Part shown: positions 1 to 5,026 of the stretch, piece after piece
How the letters are laid out: every line of letters starts with the position of its first letter
How positions within the stretch are numbered: the stretch's first letter is position 1
Assembly (NCBI GenBank): GCA_025964635.1
Contig: JAOPYP010000433.1
Coordinates: 1 to 5,026 of the forward strand
Direction: 5' to 3'
DNA: 5,026 nt
Source of the DNA: Actinomycetes bacterium
GTDB lineage: Bacteria; Actinomycetota; Actinomycetes; Streptosporangiales; Streptosporangiaceae
Position numbers and translations under genes: made by a program
The notes under the pieces: model-generated
What the model was told of the DNA's origin: nothing
The model's input: only the letters and a program-made list of their open reading frames with translations
Databases searched by the model: none

Positions 1-113
1 CCGGCCCGCGGTGCGGCGTCCCGGTCGGCCCGCGCCTCGCCGTCTCGATCCACGCACGCCTCCGAGTAGCGACCCGGCGCCCGGCGCGCCGTAGGGGAAG
101 CCTAGGCCGGACC

Positions 114-152
114 CGCCAGCCCCGTCCGCCAGCCCCGTCCGCCAGCCCCGTC
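114..152. repeat. three tandem copies of a 13-bp unit
   Basis: The unit CGCCAGCCCCGTC occurs three times head to tail without mismatch (114-126, 127-139, 140-152), and a fourth copy begins (CGC) before diverging. The 13-bp period is incompatible with a conserved reading frame, which supports a noncoding region. Slippage during replication is the likely origin. No function can be assigned. Confidence 0.9.
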
Positions 153-171
153 CGCACCGAGGTCACCGCCC

Positions 172-213
172 CGCGAGCCCGCGCCCGGGCGGGACCGGCC
201 TGCGGGTTCCGCG
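172..213. repeat. imperfect GC-rich inverted repeat (possible terminator)
   Basis: Bases 172-182 can pair with 202-213 to give an 11-bp stem with one bulged base (C209) and one G-U pair. The enclosed segment contains the palindrome GCCCGGGC (183-190). There is no T-run on either side. It could be a terminator for a gene left of the window or simply GC-rich sequence that folds by chance. Confidence 0.3.
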
Positions 214-243
214 CCGAGGCTGGCGGGGAGGCAGATGCCTGTG

Positions 244-255
244 TGACCAGGGTCA
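244..255. promoter_or_regulatory. short palindrome TGACC-AG-GGTCA
   Basis: Two 5-bp arms in inverted orientation are separated by 2 bp, about 185 bp before the epimerase start. The symmetry is visible, but the arms are short and do not extend. Operator function is only a possibility. Confidence 0.2.
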
Positions 256-325
256 ACCTATGCGTGCTTTGGGGGTCGGTACCGGACTTGCCCGGCCGCC
301 AGATCACCATCGAGTCACATAGACA

Positions 326-344
326 GAAAAGATCGGATCTTCTC
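326..344. promoter_or_regulatory. operator-like palindrome upstream of the epimerase gene
   Basis: AAGATC-G-GATCTT (329-341) is a perfect inverted repeat around a single central base. With the flanks it extends to 9-bp arms (326-334 and 336-344) with one mismatch. It lies in the most AT-rich part of the upstream region, about 95 bp before the ATG at 440. Position and symmetry fit a dimeric repressor or activator site. The binding protein is unknown, and no recognised operator family is claimed. Confidence 0.4.
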
Positions 345-425
345 CCCCGAAACACTGGCGTTACACCCAGGTGAGCGTTAACAATGCCCCGGGGGCTGTC
401 TGTGCCAGTCTCCGGGAAACCCAAC

Positions 426-433
426 GAAGGGAG
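426..433 (+). promoter_or_regulatory. ribosome binding site deciding the epimerase start
   Basis: GAAGGGAG complements the 3' end of 16S rRNA well and ends 6 nt before the ATG at 440. The in-frame GTG at 371 has no comparable site at the usual distance. This motif therefore favours ATG 440 as the true start. Confidence 0.85.
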
Positions 434-439
434 TTCTCC

Positions 440-1774
440 ATGCGTCCGGTATTAAGAGGGAAGCTGAGCTCGTCAGGTCTGCGGGTTGGCGCGGTCGCCG
501 CGTTGGCGCTCGCGACCGTGGGGTCGCTGGCCGCCATGCGGTCCGCCCCCGCCACCCATGCGGGCGGTGGCTGCGCGCCGACCGTATCCAAGCAGTTCTT
601 CGGCAAGACCATTGAGCCGTACACCGGCAACAACACCGCTGTATACCGCTACACGCTGACCAACTGCACGGGCACGCAGGTCAAGATCCTCACGTTCGGC
701 GGCATCGTGCAGTCGGTGACCACGCCGTCGCGGCGTGGTGCTGAAGCTGACGTGGTGCTGGGCTTCAAGACCCTGCAGGACTACGTCAAGTTCGACAGCC
801 CGCCGGTGATCGCCAACGGCGGCCCGTACTTCGGCGAGACGATCGGCCGCTACGGCAACCGGATCGCCAAGGGCACGTTCAAGCTGAACGGCCAGACCTA
901 CACGCTGCCGCTCAACAACGGCGCCAACAGCCTGCACGGCGGGCTCGTCGGCTTCGGCAACCACATCTGGGCGTCCAAGGCAGTGACCGCGCCCGGCTCG
1001 GCCGGCGTGCAGCTGACGCTGGTCAGCCCCAACGGTGACGCGAGCGGTGCTGCCGGGTCTCCCGGCTGCGTCTCAGCCTGCACCGGGTACCCGGCCCAGC
1101 TTACTGTGGTGGTCACCTACACGCTGAACAACCATGGTCAGCTCGGCATCCACTACAAGGCCACCAACAATGACAAGAAGCTGTCGACGGTCCTCAACCT
1201 GACCAACCACAGCTACTTCAACATGGCTGGCGAGGCTTCAGCGGCGGGCTCGGCCTACCGGCAGTTCGTCCAGATCAACGCCAACCGGTACACGCCGGTC
1301 GACACGACCCTGATCCCGCTCGGCACCGAGCCGTCGGTCAAGGGCACGCCGTTCGACTTCACCAGCCCGCACACGATCGGTTCCCGGATCGATGATGTCA
1401 CCGCTCCGGACCACGCCGGGAAGTTCCATCAGCTGCTCATCGCCCAGGGCTATGACCACAACTGGGTGCTGAACAAGCAGACCAAGGCCACCACCGGGCC
1501 GGACGGGCTGAACCTGAGCGCCCGCGCCTTCGACCCGGCGAGCGGGCGGCTGCTGACCGTCTGGACTGACCAGCCGGGCGTGCAGTTCTACAGCGGTAAC
1601 TTCCTCAACGGCACGCTGGTGGGCATCAGCGGCCACACCTACCGGCAGAGCGCTGGCTACACGTTCGAGACGCAGCACTTCCCGGACTCACCTAACCAGT
1701 CCAACTTCCCGTCTACAGTTCTCGCCCCCGGGAAGACCTTCACCTCCACAACGATTTTCGCGTTCAACTCCTGA
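440..1774 (+). CDS. secreted aldose 1-epimerase (galactose mutarotase family)
   Basis: This 444-aa enzyme should interconvert alpha and beta anomers of aldoses such as galactose or glucose. Start ATG 440 is chosen for its strong Shine-Dalgarno; an in-frame GTG at 371 would add 23 residues ahead of the signal peptide. Residues 1-41 look like a Sec signal: basic N-region, hydrophobic core at about 17-33, and a THA/GG cleavage site after Ala41. The mutarotase fold covers about 52-443. Residues matching the family's active site are Arg141 (GRYGNRI), His166 (NSLHGG), catalytic-base-region His257 (NLTNHSYFN), Asp339 (GYDHNW) and Glu410 (FETQHF), the expected catalytic base. The mature part, about 400 aa, exceeds the usual 340-350 aa. 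Part of the excess is a loop at about 198-218 carrying Cys210 and Cys214. Cys45 and Cys76 could form another disulfide. GGGC at 42-45 is a poor lipobox, so a free exported protein is favoured. The family call is secure; the natural sugar is unknown. Confidence 0.93.
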   Translation: MRPVLRGKLSSSGLRVGAVAALALATVGSLAAMRSAPATHAGGGCAPTVSKQFFGKTIEPYTGNNTAVYRYTLTNCTGTQVKILTFGGIVQSVTTPSRRGAEADVVLGFKTLQDYVKFDSPPVIANGGPYFGETIGRYGNRIAKGTFKLNGQTYTLPLNNGANSLHGGLVGFGNHIWASKAVTAPGSAGVQLTLVSPNGDASGAAGSPGCVSACTGYPAQLTVVVTYTLNNHGQLGIHYKATNNDKKLSTVLNLTNHSYFNMAGEASAAGSAYRQFVQINANRYTPVDTTLIPLGTEPSVKGTPFDFTSPHTIGSRIDDVTAPDHAGKFHQLLIAQGYDHNWVLNKQTKATTGPDGLNLSARAFDPASGRLLTVWTDQPGVQFYSGNFLNGTLVGISGHTYRQSAGYTFETQHFPDSPNQSNFPSTVLAPGKTFTSTTIFAFNS

Positions 1775-1784
1775 GCGGCGGGCC

Positions 1785-1821
1785 GGCGGCCCGCGGCGTG
1801 CTAGCGGCGCCGCGGGCCGCC
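1785..1821 (+). terminator. GC hairpin directly after the epimerase gene
   Basis: A perfect 14-bp stem (1785-1798 with 1808-1821) encloses the 9-nt loop TGCTAGCGG and begins 11 bases after the stop codon. There is no T-run; the next bases are TGCTTCGTC. U-less GC hairpins after genes are common in actinomycetes, so termination or 3'-end protection is the likely role. Confidence 0.7.
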
Positions 1822-1829
1822 TGCTTCGT

Positions 1830-1873
1830 CACGGCCCGGCGGCCGCCGCCTTCCCGGCGGCCGCCGGGCCGTG
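1830..1873 (+). terminator. second, longer GC hairpin before polA
   Basis: A perfect 19-bp stem (1830-1848 with 1855-1873) encloses a 6-nt CCTTCC loop and can extend by a G-U and a G-C pair. It starts 8 nt after the first hairpin and ends 45 nt before the polA start. Being nearly symmetrical, it could act on transcripts from either strand. With its neighbour it probably separates epimerase and polA transcription. Confidence 0.7.
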
Positions 1874-1906
1874 GCATGCCGGCCCCCTGGTGTCCGTACC
1901 AGCTAC

Positions 1907-1912
1907 TAGACT
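1907..1912 (+). promoter_or_regulatory. candidate -10 element of polA (leaderless transcript)
   Basis: TAGACT fits the actinobacterial -10 pattern TANNNT and ends 6 nt before the GTG at 1919, so transcription could begin at the start codon itself. No Shine-Dalgarno lies before that GTG, which is what a leaderless mRNA would show. No good TTGACA-like -35 is present 16-19 bp upstream; this is frequent in actinomycete promoters but weakens the call. The first three bases, TAG, are also the in-frame stop that limits the polA frame. Confidence 0.45.
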
Positions 1913-1918
1913 TCCTGC

Positions 1919-4696
1919 GTGGCGACGAAGGCGACCCAGGCACCCGCATCCGTACCCGAGCCAGCGGCGCGGCGGGAGCGGTTGCTGCTGCTTGACGGGC
2001 ACTCCCTGGCGTACCGGGCGTTCTTCGCGCTGCCGCCGGAGAACTTCTCGACCACGACCGGGCAGCCCACCAACGCGGTCTACGGCTTCACCGCGATGCT
2101 CATCAACGTGCTCCGCGACGAGCAGCCGACCCACGTGGCCGTGGCCTTCGACCGCAGCGAGCCGACCTTCCGGCACGAGCAGTACGTGGAGTACAAGGCG
2201 ACCCGGCGGGAAACCCCGGCCGACTTCCGCAGCCAGCTCAGCCTGATCTTCGAGGTGCTCGACGCGCTCGGCATCCCCCGGCTGTCGGCGCCCGGTTTCG
2301 AGGCCGACGACATCATCGCCACGCTGACCGTGGCCGCCACCGAGGCGGGCATGGACGTGCTCATCGTCAGCGGTGACCGGGACAACCTGCAGCTGGTCAA
2401 CGACCACGTCACGGTGCTGATGACCCGGCGCGGGATCAGCGACATGACCCGGTTCACTCCGGAGGAGGTCGTGGCCAAGTACGGCCTGACCCCGGCGCAG
2501 TACCCGGACTTCGCCGCGCTGCGCGGCGACCCCAGCGACAACCTGCCGAGCATCCCCGGGGTGGGGGAGAAGACCGCGTCCCGGTGGGTAGCCGAGTTCG
2601 GCTCGCTGACCGAGCTGGTCGACCGCGTCGACGAGGTCAAGGGCAAGGCGGGCGACAGGCTGCGCGAGCACCTCGGTGACGTGCTGCGCAACCGGCGGCT
2701 GACCGAGCTGGCCCGGGACGTCCCGCTCGAGTCGGCCCCCGCCGACCTGCGGCCGGTGCCGTGGGACCGGGACCAGATCCACCAGCTCTTCGACACGCTC
2801 CAGTTCCGCGTCCTGCGCGACCGTCTGTACAGCACGCTCCCTAACGGTATTACCGGCCCGGCCACGACCGCCGGCACCGACACGTCCGAGCCGGCCCGCG
2901 GATTCGAGGTCGAGGTGTCGGTGCCCGGTCCCGACGAGCTGGCCGCCTGGCTGGCGGAGCACGCCACCGGGACCGGCCGGACGGGTGTCGCGATCCACGG
3001 CACCTCGGGCCGCGGCACCGGGACCATGGACGGGCTGGGGCTGGCCGCCGCGGACGGGGCCGGGGCGTTCGCCGACCCGGTCACGCTGACCGAGGACGAC
3101 GAGCGGGCCCTGGCCGCCTGGCTGGCCGATCCGGACCAGCCCAAGGCGCTGCACGACGCCAAGGGGCCGATGCACGCGCTGGCCGCCCGGGGCCTGGAGC
3201 TGACCGGCCTCACCACGGACACGGCGCTGGCCGCGTACCTGGCCCTGCCGGGCCAGCGGTCGTTCGACCTGGCCGACCTGGCCCTGCGGTACCTGGGCAA
3301 GGAACTCCGGGACGGCGGGACCGCGACCGGCCAGCTCACCCTGGACCTGTCCGCCGGGGAAGACGGGGAGGCCGACGGCGAGGCGGAGGCCGCGGTGGCG
3401 CTGGTGCTGCGCGCCCGGGCGACCGCCGAACTGGCTGACGCCCTGGATGCCGACCTGGAGCAGCGCGGCGCGGCCCAGCTGCTCGCCGACGTGGAACTGC
3501 CGCTGGTCGGCGTGCTGGCCCGGATGGAGCGGGCCGGGATCGCGGCCGACACCCATCATTTCGCGGACATGTCCGCCAGCCTGGGTGGCGAGGTGAAGGC
3601 GGCCGAGCAGGCCGCGTTCGGGATCATCGGGCACGAGTTCAACCTCGGCTCGCCCAAGCAGCTCCAGGAAGTGCTGTTCACCGAGCTGGGCCTGCCCAAG
3701 ACCAAGCGGATCAAGACCGGCTACACCACGGACTCCGAGGCGCTCACCAGCCTGCTGGCGCAGACCGGCCACCCGGTTCTCGAGCACCTGCTCCGCCACC
3801 GGGACGTGGCCAGGCTGAAGAGCATCGTGGACTCGCTGATCCCGATGGCGGACGAGGACGGCCGGATCCACACCACGTACAACCAGATGATCGCGGCCAC
3901 CGGGCGGCTCTCCTCGACCGACCCGAACCTGCAGAACATCCCGATCCGCACCGAGGAGGGCCGCCGGATCCGGCAGGGCTTCGTGGTCGGCAGCGGGTAC
4001 GAGACGCTGCTGACCGCCGACTACAGCCAGATCGAGCTGCGCATCATGGCCGATCTCTCCGGTGACACCGCGCTGGAGGAGGCGTTCACGTCCGGCCACG
4101 ACTTCCACGCCGAGACGGCGTCCCGGGTATTCGGCGTCCCGGCCGACGAGGTCACCGTCGAGATGCGCAGCCGGATCAAGGCGATGAACTACGGGCTGGC
4201 CTACGGCCTGTCCGCCTACGGGCTGTCCCAGCAGCTGCACATCACCCCGGACGAGGCCCGGGCCCTGATGGACGAGTACTTCGAGCAGTTCGGCGGGATC
4301 CGGGACTACCTGTACGCGGTGGTGGACCAGGCCCGCAAGGATGGCTACACGGAGACCGTCCTCGGCCGCCGGCGCTACCTGCCCGACCTGACCTCGGATA
4401 ACCGGCAGCGCCGCGAGATGGCCGAGCGGATGGCCCTCAACGCCCCGATCCAGGGCTCCGCCGCCGACGTCATCAAGGTGGCCATGCTCCAGGTGGACCA
4501 GGCCATCCGGGAAGAAGGCCTGCGCTCGCGGATGCTGCTGCAGGTGCATGACGAGCTGGTCTTCGAGGTCGCTCCCGGCGAGCTCGACCAGCTGCGGGAC
4601 CTGGTGACGCGCACCATGCGCGGGGCTTTCGAGCTGCGCGTGCCGCTGGAGGTGTCGTTCGGCACCGGCCGTAGCTGGGCCGAAGCCGGGCACTGA
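1919..4696 (+). CDS. polA: DNA polymerase I
   Basis: This 925-aa cytoplasmic enzyme removes RNA primers and fills gaps in replication and excision repair. GTG 1919 is the furthest upstream start, because TAG at 1907 closes the frame; no Shine-Dalgarno is visible. The 5' nuclease domain covers about 20-310, with metal ligands Asp26 (LLLDGHS), Glu128/Asp130/Asp131 (FEADD), Asp153/Asp155 (SGDRD), Asp204/Asp207 (GDPSDN) and the helix-hairpin-helix IPGVGEKTA at 212-220. Residues 330-515 occupy the 3'-5' exonuclease position, but its acidic motifs are gone (VAIHG at 357-361 where FDTET is expected), so proofreading should be absent, as in other actinobacterial PolA. The polymerase domain covers about 525-925: TGRLSS at 661-666, motif A DYSQIELR at 701-708 (catalytic Asp701), motif B Arg750/Lys754/Tyr758/Tyr762, and motif C QVHDE at 875-879 (Asp878, Glu879). 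Tyr758 replaces E. coli Phe762. Length is normal for the family, and both active domains look intact. Confidence 0.98.
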   Translation: MATKATQAPASVPEPAARRERLLLLDGHSLAYRAFFALPPENFSTTTGQPTNAVYGFTAMLINVLRDEQPTHVAVAFDRSEPTFRHEQYVEYKATRRETPADFRSQLSLIFEVLDALGIPRLSAPGFEADDIIATLTVAATEAGMDVLIVSGDRDNLQLVNDHVTVLMTRRGISDMTRFTPEEVVAKYGLTPAQYPDFAALRGDPSDNLPSIPGVGEKTASRWVAEFGSLTELVDRVDEVKGKAGDRLREHLGDVLRNRRLTELARDVPLESAPADLRPVPWDRDQIHQLFDTLQFRVLRDRLYSTLPNGITGPATTAGTDTSEPARGFEVEVSVPGPDELAAWLAEHATGTGRTGVAIHGTSGRGTGTMDGLGLAAADGAGAFADPVTLTEDDERALAAWLADPDQPKALHDAKGPMHALAARGLELTGLTTDTALAAYLALPGQRSFDLADLALRYLGKELRDGGTATGQLTLDLSAGEDGEADGEAEAAVALVLRARATAELADALDADLEQRGAAQLLADVELPLVGVLARMERAGIAADTHHFADMSASLGGEVKAAEQAAFGIIGHEFNLGSPKQLQEVLFTELGLPKTKRIKTGYTTDSEALTSLLAQTGHPVLEHLLRHRDVARLKSIVDSLIPMADEDGRIHTTYNQMIAATGRLSSTDPNLQNIPIRTEEGRRIRQGFVVGSGYETLLTADYSQIELRIMADLSGDTALEEAFTSGHDFHAETASRVFGVPADEVTVEMRSRIKAMNYGLAYGLSAYGLSQQLHITPDEARALMDEYFEQFGGIRDYLYAVVDQARKDGYTETVLGRRRYLPDLTSDNRQRREMAERMALNAPIQGSAADVIKVAMLQVDQAIREEGLRSRMLLQVHDELVFEVAPGELDQLRDLVTRTMRGAFELRVPLEVSFGTGRSWAEAGH

Positions 4697-4702
4697 GCTA
4701 GC

Positions 4703-4721
4703 CCGGGGGGCGACCCCCCGG
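4703..4721 (+). terminator. GC hairpin after polA
   Basis: CCGGGGGG (4703-4710) pairs perfectly with CCCCCCGG (4714-4721) around a 3-nt CGA loop, starting 7 bases after the polA stop. No T-run follows. It is a likely U-less terminator or 3'-end stabiliser for the polA mRNA. Confidence 0.6.
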
Positions 4722-4933
4722 ACCCCCGCCTGCCCGCTCCTGTAGGCACGTCGTCTGCTGCGGCTGCCGGGTCAATCGCCGGGTCGGCGAGGACGCCCCT
4801 GCGCCGCGCCTCCCCTCCCCGGCGCGGCTCTCAGATTGAGATCGGGAGTAAAAGGCAGCGGAATCGCGTTGGAGACCACAGCGTGCAGGGCTGATGCGGG
4901 CGGTAACGATCATGCGGCGATCGGGTGCTCCGA
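4722..4933. other. intergenic region after polA, no supported gene
   Basis: No gene is recognised. The stretch holds an 8-bp direct repeat GCCGGGTC (4766-4773 and 4778-4785). It also holds a perfect 8-bp stem (4803-4810 with 4821-4828) around a pyrimidine-only loop TCCCCTCCCC, followed at once by a small hairpin TCTCA-GAT-TGAGA (4829-4841). A reading frame from ATG 4894 (or ATG 4912) is open to the window edge, but it has no well-spaced ribosome binding site and runs through the promoter at 4934-4962, so it is not called. Confidence 0.55.
4803..4841. repeat. two adjacent inverted repeats downstream of polA
   Basis: GCCGCGCC (4803-4810) pairs with GGCGCGGC (4821-4828) across a 10-nt C/T loop, and TCTCA (4829-4833) pairs with TGAGA (4837-4841) across 3 nt. 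The hairpins abut without spacer. They could give additional termination for polA or for a leftward transcript; no function is shown by the sequence. Confidence 0.4.
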
Positions 4934-4936
4934 TTG
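4918..4936. promoter_or_regulatory. inverted repeat overlapping the right-edge -35 box
   Basis: ATCGG-gtgct-CCGAT (4920-4934) is a perfect 5-bp inverted repeat, extendable to seven positions per arm with one G-T pairing (4918-4936). Its right arm overlaps the first bases of the -35 hexamer at 4934. A protein bound here would touch the RNA polymerase site, so an operator is plausible, but the arms are short. Confidence 0.35.
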
Positions 4937-4962
4937 ACCGACTGGCTGAGCTCTCATATCCT
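4934..4962 (+). promoter_or_regulatory. sigma70-type promoter for a gene beyond the right edge
   Basis: TTGACC (4934-4939) and TATCCT (4957-4962) are separated by exactly 17 bp. The -35 matches five of six consensus bases and the -10 fits TANNNT. Transcription would start near 4969 and run rightward out of the window, leaving at least about 57 nt of untranslated leader. In mycobacteria rpsA (ribosomal protein S1) directly follows polA, and a strong housekeeping promoter would suit it, but the gene itself is not visible here. Confidence 0.6.
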
Positions 4963-5026
4963 GAGCGCTGCGCCGTGTTCTGGTGCAGTCCGCCGTGGCC
5001 AGCAAAGTTACGGGCGGCCGTGAGGC

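Larger units (their letters stand above)
1..425. other. upstream intergenic region, no supported gene
   Basis: No convincing coding region is seen here. One forward frame stays open from base 3 to a TGA at about 372-374. Its translation is Arg/Pro/Ala-rich without recognisable motifs, it crosses tandem repeats of 13 bp (not a multiple of three), and it has no good start, so it looks like a by-product of high GC. Base composition changes across the stretch: bases 1-240 are extremely GC-rich, while about 300-390 contains many more A and T, as expected of the regulatory region of the gene that follows. A short 3' tail of an upstream gene ending at the TAG at 67-69 cannot be excluded. No clear -35/-10 pair for the epimerase was found. 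Confidence 0.6.

Noticed and set aside
288..325. TTGCCC and TAGACA as a promoter for the epimerase
   Set aside because: The spacing is about 26 bp, far from 16-19 bp, and no better pair was found nearby.
3..374. A forward frame open from the left edge to the TGA at 372-374
   Set aside because: It crosses 13-bp tandem repeats and GC palindromes, gives an Arg/Pro/Ala-rich product with no motifs, and has no credible start. Absence of stops is weak evidence at this GC content.
419..442. A Tat-like RREF string in the extended epimerase N-terminus
   Set aside because: It is encoded by the Shine-Dalgarno region and exists only if translation begins at GTG 371. It is also too far from the hydrophobic core for a normal Tat signal.
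563..574. Lipoprotein attachment at Cys45 of the epimerase
   Set aside because: The preceding residues are GGG without the Leu/Ala pattern of a lipobox, and a signal peptidase I site (THA) lies just before.
2080..3552. A 490-aa minus-strand frame inside polA
   Set aside because: The Ser/Arg/Ala-rich low-complexity translation is typical of shadow frames in high-GC genes, and it lies entirely within a convincing gene.
1829..4693. A 954-aa open frame on the minus strand, longer than polA, which it covers completely
   Set aside because: It is the mirror of polA codon bias: G/C third positions on the + strand leave few stops in this antisense frame. Its translation is rich in Gly, Val, Arg, Gln and His with no domain motifs, while polA shows every expected catalytic motif.
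4698..4913. A 71-aa minus-strand frame after polA
   Set aside because: It covers the polA terminator hairpin and the intergenic inverted repeats. The product is Arg/Gly/Ser-rich with no motif or ribosome binding site support.
4894..5026. A possible gene start (ATG 4894 or 4912) open to the right edge
   Set aside because: There is no well-spaced ribosome binding site, about 44 codons at most are visible, the translation is not recognisable, and a good promoter lies inside it. A partial gene cannot be fully excluded.

Overview
The window looks like chromosomal DNA from a high-GC actinomycete. Base composition is strongly GC-rich, G/C dominates third codon positions, GC-only hairpins follow the genes, and the DNA polymerase I closely resembles actinobacterial versions (lost proofreading motifs, Tyr in motif B). 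Order-level placement is not possible from this sequence alone.

Layout, left to right. Bases 1-439 hold no gene I can support. They contain three perfect tandem 13-bp repeats (114-152), an imperfect GC-rich inverted repeat (172-213), two short palindromes (244-255 and 326-344) and a clear Shine-Dalgarno at 426-433. A secreted aldose 1-epimerase (mutarotase) follows at 440-1774 on the + strand. The 144-bp gap after it (1775-1918) is largely filled by two consecutive perfect GC hairpins (1785-1821 and 1830-1873). They probably isolate the epimerase transcript from the next gene. DNA polymerase I (polA) runs from a GTG at 1919 to 4696. It has no Shine-Dalgarno, and a TANNNT -10-like hexamer lies seven bases upstream, which suggests a leaderless mRNA. 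A GC hairpin (4703-4721) lies just behind polA. The last 330 bases are intergenic and contain further inverted repeats and a good sigma70-type promoter (4934-4962) reading rightward out of the window, probably for a gene whose start lies beyond the edge.

The two genes do not appear to work together. The epimerase is an exported sugar enzyme that interconverts alpha and beta anomers of aldoses outside the membrane. PolA is a cytoplasmic housekeeping enzyme for Okazaki-fragment processing and repair synthesis. They share a strand, but the double hairpin and separate start signals argue against an operon.

I found no sign of a mobile element, CRISPR array, tRNA, rRNA or defence system, and no undescribed system. 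The points most worth checking are the probable leaderless start of polA, the double hairpin, the cysteine-bearing loop of the exported epimerase, and the promoter/inverted-repeat pair at the right edge.
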